Source of the DNA: Mesostigma viride
Lineage: Eukaryota > Streptophyta > Mesostigmatophyceae > Mesostigmatales > Mesostigmataceae
DNA: 64,000 nucleotides
Direction: 5' to 3'
Assembly: GCA_009746045.1 (NCBI GenBank)
Contig: RPFO01000406.1
Span: 3,159,701 to 3,223,700 of the forward strand
Shown here: positions 20,237 to 30,837 of the stretch, piece after piece
How the letters are laid out: each line of letters opens with the position of its first letter
How positions within the stretch are numbered: the first letter of the stretch is position 1
Translations under genes and position numbers: made by a program
Notes under the pieces: model-generated
Told to the model about the DNA's origin: nothing
Database searches by the model: none
What the model saw: the letters and a program-made list of their open reading frames with translations, nothing else

Positions 20237-21205
20237 GTGGGCCATACCATGCCAAGGCGGCCGCGTAAAGTGTTTATGAACGATGATTTTGAACGTGGCG
20301 TAAAAACGACTTCCTGGCCACCACGCCGTTGCACCCGGTTCTCGGTAGAGCTTGCCGCATCACAGCACTATCGGGTTGAGCCGTCAGAGACTGCTAACGT
20401 GTTCAAGGTTTCCTTTGTTGGAGAATGTTAAAATGTGAAGGAGAAGCTTGATCTGTGCTTGGATTCCTGTGGTCAGGCACAAAAGGAACGTTTGGTTACG
20501 ACCGGGGAGGACGGCCATGTTTTGGAGTGCACATGCCAATTTCCAACCTTTGTGGGCCTCCCATGCCGCCATTGTTTAGCCGTTGAGGTGCATCTTCATC
20601 AGTGCAAGCAGGTGCCGATTCAATTGGTGTGCGATAGGTGGAAGCAACCCAAGCCGGACACTATTGAGAGCCAGCTACAATTCCACCAGATGGTAACTGT
20701 ACACCCTGAGAACAGCCGTGATGATGATGTCAACGTGGATGTCGCTCAAGGCACGGAGCCTACGTATACTGACATTCTCGCTCACATGAAGGCATGGGCT
20801 TCTTTGGCGCATGAGGGTCGTTGTGGCTCGGATTTTCTCAGGCATTGTAAGTCATACTGACAGCAGAAGACACTGCCATAAAGTCAGGTCAGTCACAATG
20901 CGACATTGCCGGGAGGGGATGGAAGTGCCGCTTGCTTGGTAGAAAACCCTCTAGGTCCTCCACCCCGTGGTCGGGGAAAACAACCACGTAAACAAAGAGC
21001 ACACCATCCCAACGAGCCACCCACGTCAAAACGCAAGGTCTCTGCAACTCTTGGTGGAAGCGTTGTCGGTGAGGCTACGGGTACTCCGAAGCGGGCCCGG
21101 GCCCGGGGCGGGTTCGTTGCTTTTCTTGGTCACGGCAACTGCCCTAGCAATGCCGCGTCTGCTCCAAGTGTTGGCAGTGCTTCTTCGCAACCCCAACTCC
21201 CATGA
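20237..21205 (+). pseudogene. MULE transposase C-terminal remnant with SWIM zinc finger
   Basis: One frame runs from about 20237, crosses an in-frame stop at 20429-20431, and continues to 20863. It has a typical pre-SWIM segment (ASQHYRVEPSETANVFKVSF) and the SWIM motif CTCQFPTFVGLPCRHCLAV (C-x-C-x-n-C-x-H). The DDE catalytic core that should precede it is absent. After 20846 a GTAAGT donor and a later CAG allow an intron of about 40 nt, beyond which the same frame continues into a basic Pro/Arg tail (NPLGPPPRGRGKQPRKQR), also usual for MURA/FAR1-like proteins. The large N-terminal deletion and the stop make it inactive. Confidence 0.75.
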
Positions 21206-22276
21206 GCGAATATGAAACTGCAACCTCAATGCACCTTCACGAGGTCAATGCCCTCATGGATCATTTGGAGGTATTTGCTGGCAATGTTGCTAGCATGGCA
21301 GCGCTTGCTATGTGCATTAGGGAAGGTGCAACTTCTATGCACCACATGCTGCCTACATCCTTTGCGGCACATCCATCTTCACGTTAACAATCCTAAGCGG
21401 GACAACATGTGTATCCTGGCTACATTTCATCTGTCACTGTTTGTTGTAAGTTGGTGCGTTTCCTCGGCCATAAAACTTCGTATCAACATTGAACATCTTC
21501 TTGCCGTAGTGTAATGTGAGTATCTCAAACATATGTGCCGGGCCATTGTCTTGCTCCCGAACATTTTGCGGTGTTTGGCTTTAAGCACTATAATGGAATG
21601 TTGGAGTTGTGGTGTCCATTGTAGTGCTTGTTGGCTGCCTCCATGATCGTGAGATGTGGCCTTGAATCTCATGTGTGTATTTTCTTTCAACGATGGACTT
21701 GAGTTCTTGGTTTCTTTGCGTTACTTATACATGTGGCGCCAACTCCTCCCAAATGTACAAGGCCACCCCCAGACATGCAACCATGCCCTAGTCTCCACAC
21801 TTGCAGGTGCGGCGCATGGTGGACGGACCTACGTGGCGCTGCATGCGACATATCTTCTTGCTGCTGCGGCCCGGCTACTATTGCTACACTTATCATCAAG
21901 GATGTGGCATATCAGTGGTGCCATCATCATAATTCTTGGCAACGTTTGAAGCTCAATCAGCCATCATGGTGTGGACAGTAGGTCTAGTGGCCCTTGCTTG
22001 CGATGGAGCCGTGGTGCCATCACTTCCCCCGGTGGACATCTGTGCTTCCCATCAGTTCCAACGTTCACTACATGTGTTGAGCCGCTCATGTTGACGGTGG
22101 TTCAACCATGGTTGAAGCTAGCCTGAAGTGGCTGGTTTGGCATGTGCCGATTTAGTGGCTAGACGAGTAGTGGGCTCTCAACCCACTCGGGTGCAAAAAG
22201 CGAATCTCCACTGGTAGTTTGACATGTCCGGCTTTGTTGGTGAAAGCTCGTGTAGGCTGTCCAACTGAGTGGTGGT
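21206..22276 (+). other. MULE interior without recognisable genes
   Basis: No frame gives a protein I recognise. Parts of 21.2-21.5 kb keep a codon-like texture after the transposase tail and may be its 3' untranslated region. I see nothing else. Confidence 0.4.
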
Positions 22277-22465
22277 TTCAATGGCCGCCGCCGCCTCCTC
22301 CGGGCCGCCGCTGCCGCCTCCGGGCCGCCGCTGCCGCCGCCGCCTCCGGGCCGCCGCCGCCGCCTCCTCCTTCGGGCCGCCGCTGCCCCCTCCTCCGGGC
22401 CGCCGCTGCCGCCGCCGCCTCCTTTGGGCCGCCACCGCCTTAGCCGGGCCGCCGCCGCCGCTGGC
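22277..22465 (+). repeat. GCC-rich trinucleotide repeat region
   Basis: Imperfect GCCGCCGCC/CTCCTCCGG repeats, open in several frames as Ala/Pro/Arg-rich nonsense. There is no support for coding. Confidence 0.7.
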
Positions 22466-23094
22466 GTTGGGTAGTGCCATGCATTGTGGTACCAACCCAA
22501 GGTTGCTGTGGGAGTTCCCTTAAACCCTGAGTGGCCCCCTCAGGATAACATTACTGGATGTTCCCTAGCAACCGCCACCATTAGGGAGGACAGTCAATAC
22601 TTGCTGACCCACATTTGCTTGACATGTCAGTATGTAACAACCAAATCTGACTTGTTGTTACATCCTGAGTTTTGTAATAGTTTGGGATTTTATTTGAGGC
22701 CTTTTGGATGAGTATTGAGCTAGTTATGAGGTTTCCCACGTGCAGAGATATTTCGAGACCTGGACTTTGTCAACTGACTTGTTTAGACCCTCATTGGTCG
22801 TGGCCTGATCCACGTGGGGTTATTAGTTGGTCGGTTCTGCCAAGTCTTGCCTAGATATTTTAGGACTCCAATGCTTATCAAGATTCGGTGATTCTACGTC
22901 TGGATTATGCCAGGCTGGTTTGTGTGCTCTTGTGTTACGTGTCTAGTTAGAGGGACGAAAGAATCTTACCTTGTGATGCTGTAACCTGATTGGTCCATTT
23001 CAGGCTAACGGTGGAGCATGCTCGACATGCACGTTGAGATTAGGACGTATGGGATGCCATTGCTGGAACGTTTGTTGTGATCTAATCTAACATG

Positions 23095-23152
23095 GTAGAA
23101 TAATTAATTAATTAATTAATTAGACTCGTGCTCCCGTTGGGGAGTCACGGAG
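23095..23152 (-). repeat. Retroelement 3' tail: stem-loop plus ATTA repeat
   Basis: On the minus strand CTCCC-CAAC-GGGAG (23131-23144) is followed by CACGAGTCTAATTAATTAATT. The same arrangement occurs at 34515-34560 on the plus strand. Confidence 0.6.
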
Positions 23153-23497
23153 ATCTAACATGGTATAATAAGGTTCGCCTAATTCATCCATCCTCAAAGC
23201 CTCTTGCTCGTTGACCACTTTCAGTTCCACAGAAGTAGTCAAGGATATTACTTGTCTAACTTACTGAGATAACTAGACACAATTATCAAGGAGACAATTA
23301 TATTTCTTGATCAACGCATCTCTCGATTTCTGGCCTGCGCTGGTCCTTGATATTTCTTGATCAACGCATTGCGGTCCAATGTGGTGTGATCAATTGTTTC
23401 TTAAGCCGCGGTATGATTGTGTGCACGAGTTTAATTCGTCAACCCCGATGGATTCGATTGACTAGATTAAGTGAGACAACTATGCATGCCTGAGATG

Positions 23498-23552
23498 GAT
23501 TAATTAATTTACTAATTAAAATCGTGCTAGCTCCCGTTTGGGAGCTAGTCAT
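23498..23552 (-). repeat. Retroelement 3' tail, extended stem-loop variant
   Basis: CTAGCTCCC-loop-GGGAGCTAG (23527-23548) is a perfect 9-bp stem. On the minus strand it is followed by CACGATTTTAATTAG and AATTAATTAAT, parallel to the copies at 23.1 and 34.5 kb. Confidence 0.55.
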
Positions 23553-23570
23553 GGAGCATTAATCGCGACG

Positions 23571-23884
23571 GATGGATGGATGGATGGATGGATGGATGGA
23601 TGGATGGATGGATGGATGGATGGATGGATGGATGGATGGATGGATGGATGGATGGATGGATGGATGGATGGATGGATGGATGGATGGATGGTGGGTGGGT
23701 GGGTGGGTGGGTGGGTGGGTGGGTGGGTGGGTGGGTGGGTGGGTGGGTGGGTGGGTGGGTGGGTGGGTGGGTGGGTGGGTGGGTGGGTGGGTGGGTGGGT
23801 GGGTGGGTGGGTGGGTGGGTGGGTGGGTGGATGGATGGATGGATGGATGGATGGATGGGTGCACACAATCCAACCCGTCTATTC
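23571..23884 (-). repeat. Tetranucleotide array (GATG/GGTG/GATG) with a LINE-type 3' junction
   Basis: About 30 GATG units, then about 35 GGTG, then about 7 GATG. Read on the minus strand, the unique sequence entering the array (GGGTTGGATTGTGTGCACCC then ATCC repeats) matches the 3' end of the LINE at 34.5 kb and the junction at 28.85 kb. The array is therefore a retroelement tail, not a coding region, although it is open in all frames. Confidence 0.75.
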
Positions 23885-25152
23885 TATCTAGTAACAAACA
23901 ATCCTACTAGTCTATCTTATCTAGCTAGAGTGTGCCAGACCCTAGGAGTCTTGCCTAGATATATACTCACTAGTAGATATGCTCTAGTTGTCTCACATCA
24001 TTGTCTCACTTAATAATTAATATGTGTGAATGCACGTAGTTTCACAATAATGACCAACTAGTGGCCGGGAGTACCTGTTCACGTGCCCCATTGAGGGCTT
24101 ATATATATCGTCGAGGCAAGAAGCAACCATTTATCAAGGAGACAATGCAACAACCAGCGCAGGCCAGATAATTTATACCAAGTCCTCAATTTGCATGATC
24201 TTGCAATTGCTCCTTATCCAATTACAATTTACAACACATACGCATGAATCATAGAGCTTTGTGTGCTACAACGCAGACAGTTCTGGCGCTCCCGGTCGTC
24301 ATCTTGCCGACACCGGGCCACTGCGGTTGTCACCCGGCACCCCTCACCCCACCCCACTGCACAGCAAAAACCTGCTTCCTAGAATTGGCCTGCAGCCGAG
24401 AAGGGCGCCAATGCCGTGTAGAAACTCATGATGTGAACGGCATGTGGTCAGTGGTCACAAGCGCCAAGGACACCTAGTGGCCTTTACCTGCCCGAAACCA
24501 CAACATCCCAAGCATGCCTTTATCTGCGGAGCAGCTGATCCTGAAGTAGCAACCCCGCCCTTACGACACATAACACCGACCATGCCACCATGGGACCTGC
24601 GTCCTGCAATAAAATATTTGCCTAAATATCGTCGTCTTGTGCCCGCACGTCCATGGAGGTTGAAATTACTTATTAACATGCGAATATAATCAATGAGGCA
24701 TGAAAATTGTTGCGCACAACCCGCCGGATTCCCTCCACAGCACAGCCGAAGGAACCAATCTAACAGCCCTGTTTTCTTGACTAGTTTGTCCTACCAGCTA
24801 GCACCGCACCGCAATACTAATTCGGCCGTTGATCGACATTTCCCCAGCCTACTTGACTGGAACAGATGCCGCTAAATTCTTTCGGTCCGTCAATTCTTTT
24901 GGTGTGGAGTTGAATTTATTCTACTAGGCCTAAGTCCCCCCGCGGCTCGCGCCCTGGCCATGGTGAAATTGGTGATGGACTTAGAATGTTTTCTGCCTTC
25001 CATCCTGTGGCGAGGCTCCGCTTGGCAGTTGACGCGCCAGCATTTTCTTCTGTCATTTGTACTTACGCACCATAAGTTTACGCGCCGGGGCGCGTGCGAT
25101 CGATACAGTAGACTTAGCAGTTCGCACAGGCATGTGCGTCGGCGCCCTCCGT
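23885..25152. other. MULE interior, right part: no gene seen
   Basis: AT-rich to mixed sequence without a supported coding frame up to the right terminal repeat. Confidence 0.4.
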
Positions 25153-25367
25153 AGTATGAGCCAGTAGGCTGCGCTTTCCGTTCGTTTCGTCCCTGATCAC
25201 AATGTTTCCGGCTCATGCCGCCGCGTCTGCAAGCGTTACCCGTATTTATCGGCCCACACCGTTCCTTTCGCAAGCGTTACCCGTATTTATCGACGCGTAC
25301 CGTAGCCTCTCGTCATTGTCATCTGTCATCGGGTGCGACCAGCACCGGGTGCGATTTCCAAAACCCC
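25153..25367 (-). repeat. Right terminal inverted repeat of the MULE
   Basis: 215 bp, reverse complement of 19988-20202 with very few differences near the outer G-run. Confidence 0.9.
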
Positions 25368-25791
25368 CCTCAGTTGCCTCCGGCGGCGGGTTTGCCTCAC
25401 TTGCCTGCCAATCCGATGCTGGTGCTGGCACCTGAGGTTACGTTGCCAGCATTAAGCTAGTCAACAACAGCGGATTCGGATATGGCTTTTCTGGTGCGAA
25501 GGCAAAATTAAGCCCTTGAGGCAATCGCGGAGTCTGCGAGCTTGTCGCCATCAATGCTGCTGCATGTTTCAAACTCAAAGGAGCACTTAGCACAATCCAG
25601 GCGTTGAATAACATATACATTGTGTTTTCGTAGAATTCGACATGAGCCTTGCCGCGGTTGTCACGCCGGTGGGCATCCACAAGCTTTCCAGTAGCAAGGC
25701 GAACCCCGTGCCTTCGCAGCGACTGACCACTCGCTGCCAAGCGGGACGCGGTTTCGGTGTGTAGCCATATCACATGTTTTGTATTTTGTAA

Positions 25792-28528
25792 ATGCTTTTC
25801 TGCTGGCGGTTGTTATACGCCCGCTTAACTCGCTCGTTCGGTTGCCATTTGCGCTGTGCTGACGCACCAGGTTCACCGTCTCCGAAAAAGTCCGGGGTAG
25901 GGAGCAGTCAGCAGGACGAGGTCGCTCGCTACAAGTGCCCCCTAGGCAACGACTACGCGGAATGTTGTGGCAAATACCATGCCGGCAAAGAATCGGCCGA
26001 GGACGCCGCGCTGTTGATGAGTAAGTTACCCATCTACAGCAAAACGTCTACATTTAGAGCATATAAGGCTACAGTAAGGCTAGGAGACTAACAATTAAGG
26101 ATGGCCTCCGTGTGTCAGTTGCAATAGGTGAAGCGGGTGATGTACACTAAGTTGAGCTGACTCCAGGCTTGCTGGCCAGCTTAGCCTCGCAAAAAGCCAT
26201 GCCTGCGAGGGAGGGTCCTTTTCCCTGCGAATGCAATGATGGATGGGTTGGGTGACTCGTTCACTGGCCCCAGTGCCTTCCCTATTCTATGGGCGCTAGG
26301 TCTGGAAGCTTGCCTGTCTATCTAGGCCCCTGCTGATTGCAATGGTAGCTGGCGCCTTCACCTCTCTGCCTGCCTATTCCTACTCATTGCAAAGGTATCT
26401 GGTGCCTTCACCTCTTTGCTTCATAAGTCATGTTGAAATGTGAAAACGCTTCTGGTTCTGTACGCTTGCTTGTCACGTGTCGGCGTCTGGCTGCGGCGAC
26501 TCTTCCCTCCACAGGACAAGTGATTCAAGTAATATCGTCTGACCTGCTCACGCTCCTTTGGCGCTCATGTCCTGATGTTGTTGCGCTCACGTCACGTCAG
26601 GGACGCGCTACTGCGCGTATGCAACACCATCATTACCACCAACATTGTTTGACCCACTCACGCTCCTTTTGCACGCTTGTCCTTCTGCTCTGACGCCCGT
26701 GTCATGTCAGGGACGCGGTACTGCGCGTACTCCAAGAATGAGCCGGACTACTTGGTGGCCACCACGCACCCGGACAGCCCGCTTATCGCAGGCAAGGGGG
26801 GGGAGGGGGCGGGGATATGCGTGGGGGGATGTTCATGGCTGGCGGGATGATAAGGATGAGTCAACCAAATCGTATCAACAATATACACCCCTACATGCGC
26901 CATGTGTGGTGCAGGTGCACTTGGTGCACACAGAGCAGGTGTAGTTTACACCCTACCCTTGCAGGAAGTAGCCCAGAATGTATTAAAAGCCATATGCCCC
27001 TTCTCAGGGATATGTGCTACATGTACTCCCAACGGAGATTTGTTCCAAGTTAAGTTAATGCGCCATGTACTCATGAACATTCCTGCAATATGACTTATGA
27101 GGCTTCCTCCCTTAAGAAGTGAATGGAGCAAATGACAACATACGAACAACCAGGGAATTAGGTCGCAAACCTGGAAGAACTCCGGCAAACTATACGCGCC
27201 ATAGTTGACACAGGCAGCCTAGCATCGCATGGGCTAAAGTGTATGGTGCCAGCGCAGCAAGTGAATGGCCTATGCTACCCTTGTCGTGCACACAAAAGCG
27301 TACGTTCATGGCTGGCCTTTACATCTACGGCTACTTCGCGTATACTTAACGCGATAACCATCATCTCACCCAACCGTGTGCGTGTGTGCTGTGCGTATGA
27401 CATGCATGCCCCCCAGAGAAAGGGCGCGCCGAATACGTGCGTAACGTGCGCGAGACGTGTCGCACGCTCAAGTTCCTGGGGCTGGAGATACTCGGGGCGG
27501 AGGGCGGGCAGTCGGACGATGAGGTGAGCCGCCACGTTGGTGTGCAGTATCTAGTTTTGCCACCTCCAGGCAGTTTTCTCACCGCATGCGATCCGCCCAC
27601 CCCCATGTGTTTTTCCCCATGCCATGCATTTGCATTCCCCTCCTTTGCATCCCCTCCAAACCAATCCCCACCCCTCACCCCATACTTGGTGCTGTGTGAC
27701 CGAGGGTACTAAGACCTCCCACCATCCGTGTTTTTCTGCCTATTTATCGTGTTTATCTGTAGCTGTCCGTGGCTTGCGAAACTGCCACGGGTACAGACGC
27801 TAGCATGGGTGGGGTATGTGGCTGGCCGGCGCGTGCGCCTACGCCGGCTACTTGCTGGGGGTACATGCGCTTCCCTTGTGGGTGGTGAGAACGTGGGCAT
27901 TGCAAGTGGAAGAGGGAAATATGGGGGTTCCCGGTGTCCATGCGAGCCGCAAGGGCAGGCGGGCGACAACAGGACTAGCGCATGCAGATGGCGCCACCTG
28001 CAGGTTAGGGGTTCCGGTTTGTGACAGTAAGTACCATAGCGAGCGCCCAGTACCAGACAGAGTACTGGCGCCTGGCTTGTCCGTGCGGATCCTTCCTGAA
28101 GGGGCGGGGGTTCCATTGCTCTAGTGCTTCAGGCCAGGGTTCGCGCATCGCAAGGGGTACGGCATGCACGTGGCCTGCTGTAAGTAAGTACTTGCGTGCC
28201 ATGCACGTGGGCATGTCACGGAACACGATGTTCATCTACTGATGTGATAATGCAAAAGTTGATCGCAACCGCGCTTGTTTTCATGTGCTTGCTGTCGTGC
28301 TGGATCATGCCTTACAACACCGCTGACCCTGCCGCACCTCGACTATGCTATTGGCCATGACTTTGTCCGCTGCATGCACTCCTGCAGGCATTTGTGACGT
28401 TCCTGTACAAGTACAAAATCCTCAACAACGGCCGCTGGACTGAGGAACGCAAGCAGAAGGAGAGGAGCCGGTTCTTGCGGAACAAGGACAAGTGGGCCTA
28501 CCACTCCTCGGACATGACGGGCGTTTAG
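25792..28528 (+). CDS. YchJ / UPF0225 SEC-C-type protein, four exons
   Basis: Exons 25792-26020, 26711-26791, 27417-27523 and 28388-28528 total 558 nt (185 residues); all phases agree. Exon 1 has an Arg-rich, acid-poor N-terminus (MLFCWRLLYARLTRSF), probably an organelle transit peptide, then a SEC-C-like motif KCPLGNDYAECCGKYH. Exon 2 continues LMRTRYCAYSKNEPDYLVAT, the hallmark of YchJ proteins. Exon 3 carries YVRNVRETCRTLKFLGLEIL. Exon 4 carries AFVTFLYKYK and the family ending ERSRFLRNKDKWAYH. SEC-C motifs bind zinc; the biochemical role of YchJ is not established. Oddities: the usual CPCG reads CPLG, losing one zinc ligand, and intron 2 would use a GC donor (G|GCAAGG). The gene has a MULE just upstream and a LINE just downstream. 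Confidence 0.8.
26537..26735 (+). repeat. Tandem duplication of an intron end and exon start in the YchJ-like gene
   Basis: Two units, about 26537-26625 and 26646-26735, share a CTCACGCTCCTTT block and end in GTCAGGGACGCG(C/G)TACTGCGC. The second supplies the exon 2 acceptor. The first is an equally good acceptor followed by the same RTRYCAY coding start, but it has no nearby donor. Confidence 0.6.
26945..27060 (+). repeat. Stem-loop-tailed repeat copy in intron 2
   Basis: Shares about 115 bp with 37401-37520: a block containing CCCTTGCAGGAAGTAGC, then GTGCTACAT, then CTCC-CAAC-GGAG (27026-27037), then a short TTAAG-like tail. Confidence 0.6.
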
Positions 28529-28870
28529 TCCCCATGACGACTCGCTAATACACTAAAAAGGGGCAAATTCAAACAAGATGTCAAGGATAATACGATTGAC
28601 GATTAGCAACCAAGGTCCAGTGCTCATCATGGGAAAGCATAGGCAGGTAGGCGGCCAAGTCAATTGCTTGTTAGTTACTTGCTTGTTTTCTGCCTCCCTG
28701 ACCCTAGGCTTCAAGGGGCCATTCATCAGCTTACAAGGGGCCAGGCTAATGGACCAAACTTGGGGCAGAGAAAAGTACTCGTTGATGAGACATCTGGCAG
28801 CGCCCCTAAATCTGGAAGCCCCCTTTCTCAGACAACTATATTGGTGAATAGACCGGTAGGGTTGTGTGCA
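28529..28870. other. Spacer after the YchJ-like gene
   Basis: No coding frame supported. The last 20 bases before the array (GACCGGTAGGGTTGTGTGCA) match the LINE 3' end at 34.47 kb. Confidence 0.5.
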
Positions 28871-29219
28871 CCCATCCATCCATCCATCCATCCATCCATC
28901 CATCCATCCATCCATCCATCCATCCATCCATCCATCCATCCATCCATCCGTCCGTCCGTCCGTCCGTCCGTCCGTCCGTCCGTCCGTCCGTCCGTCCGTC
29001 CGTCCGTCCGTCCGTCCGTCCGTCCATCCATCCATCCATCCATCCATCCATCCATCCATCCATCCATCCATCCATCCATCCATCCATCCATCCATCCATC
29101 CATCCATCCATCCATCCATCCATCCATCCATCCATCCATCCATCCATCCATCCATCCATCCATCCATCCATCCATCCATCCATCCATCCATCCATCCATC
29201 CATCCATCCATCCATCCAT
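28871..29219 (+). repeat. CATC/CGTC/CATC tetranucleotide array
   Basis: About 19 CATC, about 19 CGTC, then about 49 CATC units. It begins at a LINE 3'-end motif and ends exactly where the LINE 5' region begins. Every frame is open, giving Ser-Ile-His-Pro type repeats; these are not genes. Confidence 0.9.
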
Positions 29220-29462
29220 GCCCGGAGTATAGTTGGTGTATGATTATGACATACACGGTAGGTATACGGTGTGGCGAGCTATGGATGCCGAGAATGCTCA
29301 TAACTTTTACATCCGGGCATGAAATTTGGTCGGGTAAATTGCAGTAGATGCGTCTTTTAATGACGAACACGATGATATAATTTTCAGCCGCCATCGCCCA
29401 AGATTTAGCGCAATATCATAAAACGCAGCACAGGCAGGGTTCGTAATTTTCCGGAACCAGCT

Positions 29463-30802
29463 ATGGCAGAAACTCCGTCAACCGCCTCCCCTTCTCTCTC
29501 CGAAAGGGAGGCTTCAGCGCCCAACACGATTACGCAACTAATTGCAGATGCGGAAACCATTGCGACGCAGCCCCAGGCAAACGCGGCCGCCATTACCGCC
29601 TCCTCCAAGCGGGTTTGCTACGCCCCAGCCGACGAGATGGAGAGCCAGATCCCCCCGCCATCGTCTTCCAAAGACACCCCCATTGACGACGCCATCGACG
29701 ACGACGACGACGACGCTAACGACGCTGAGTTCGACCCAGCATCCTTCATGCCTGGCCAGGTTGTCGACGAGCAGCAGTTCTTTTCGCTTACCGCCGAGCA
29801 GGCGCGGGCTATCCTGCGCCACCTGCACGACGACGGCAAGGAGATATATTTTCCTTACGCGTCTGGCGGGACCATTCCAGTGAACGACATCGCCGACTTG
29901 GACGAGCCACAGCTTCGACTTTCTGTTTTCTTGAGCCACGCGCAGGCCCCTTGCCTCCGGGCACTCTTTGCCGCTTTCGAGGACGCCGATCACGGCACCG
30001 CCAACACCCCCGATGCTTCCCCGGAAGCAGCAGACCTGCACAAGCTCAATAAGAAAGTCGCAGACATGGCTGCCCAACTCGGCACCTTGTCCACCGCTAT
30101 CCGTCAAGACACTGCCGAGCTCCGCTCCAGCATTGCCGAGGTCAAGGCCGCCCTGACCAGCCCGCCCCAACCAGCCGCCCCCGCACCGGCCACCAGCTAC
30201 GCTAACATGGTCAAACAGACGGACATTGCCAACCTAATGGAGGATGCCGCACGCAGGGGGGCTGCAGCCCACAAGACTGCTATCGAGGAGGACCTGCGCT
30301 CACGCAGTATAGTGGTCCGGTATTTCCAGGTCGCACAGCAGCCTGAAACGGACCTGATGCTAGCGCAACGCCTGTACCACAGCCTCATCGTGGGCAGGCT
30401 GCAACTGGGCAACGAACGCATCCGCATTGAGTCGGCAGCCTGGATGGCGGGCCAGCCTGGCCCCATCCGGGTGACCTTTGCGAATGTGGCCAGCAAGGTG
30501 AAGGTACTCCAGGCCCGCAAGCTCCTAGGCGGGAGAACGCGCCGAGCCTCGACGACCTCCTCTCACCGGCCCAGCTAGTCATCAAGAATGGTCTGCTGGG
30601 CAGCGACGTGGCGATCAAGGCCAGGCAGGATGGCCAGAAGGTCTACGTCCGCCTCGTCCACGACACCCCCGTGCTATTCATCAACGGCCAGCGCACGGAG
30701 GCGCAGGCTCCTAACAAGCGGCACAAGTCGGGCCGTACCAGGCCCGCCCCAGCTGCGTCATCATCGTCTACGCACGTCCCGGGTATGGATGGCGCCCGGT
30801 AA
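29463..30802 (+). pseudogene. LINE ORF1 protein (one frameshift)
   Basis: Starts at ATG 29463. An acidic, low-complexity head (IDDAIDDDDDDANDAEFD) is followed by a coiled-coil segment around residues 195-235 (LHKLNKKVADMAAQLGTL). An RRM-like L1 ORF1 part has RSRSIVVRYFQV and PIRVTFANVASKVKVLQA. The first frame stops at 30578, but the family pattern continues in another frame (VIKNGLLGSDVAIKARQDG, KVYVRLVHDTPVLFINGQ) to 30802, so one indel lies near 30530. Family role: RNA-binding nucleic-acid chaperone that coats LINE RNA. Confidence 0.75.
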
Positions 30803-30837
30803 GGGCACACCCTCGCGGCCTCGCGGTACAATAGGCT

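Larger units (their letters stand above)
19988..25367 (+). mobile_element. Mutator-like DNA transposon (MULE)
   Basis: Inverted repeats of 215 bp at 19988-20202 and 25153-25367 are nearly identical. Both ends start with a run of G then TTTTGG. CCTCAGTTG occurs on both outer sides (19979-19987 and 25368-25376), a 9-bp target duplication typical of MULEs. A SWIM-domain transposase remnant lies just inside the left end. Total length is 5,380 bp. The interior right of about 21.2 kb has no transposase and is filled with GCC-rich sequence, retroelement tails and a tetranucleotide array. The LTR element's right end is 60 bp to the left, and the YchJ-like gene starts about 425 bp to the right. Confidence 0.88.

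Noticed and set aside
23538-24013. Asp-Gly-Trp-Met and His-Pro-Ser repeat frames
   Set aside because: Tetranucleotide repeats leave all six frames open; there is no non-repeat coding context.
28553-29394. Long frames on both strands across the CATC array
   Set aside because: Same repeat artefact; the flanks match retroelement tail and LINE leader.
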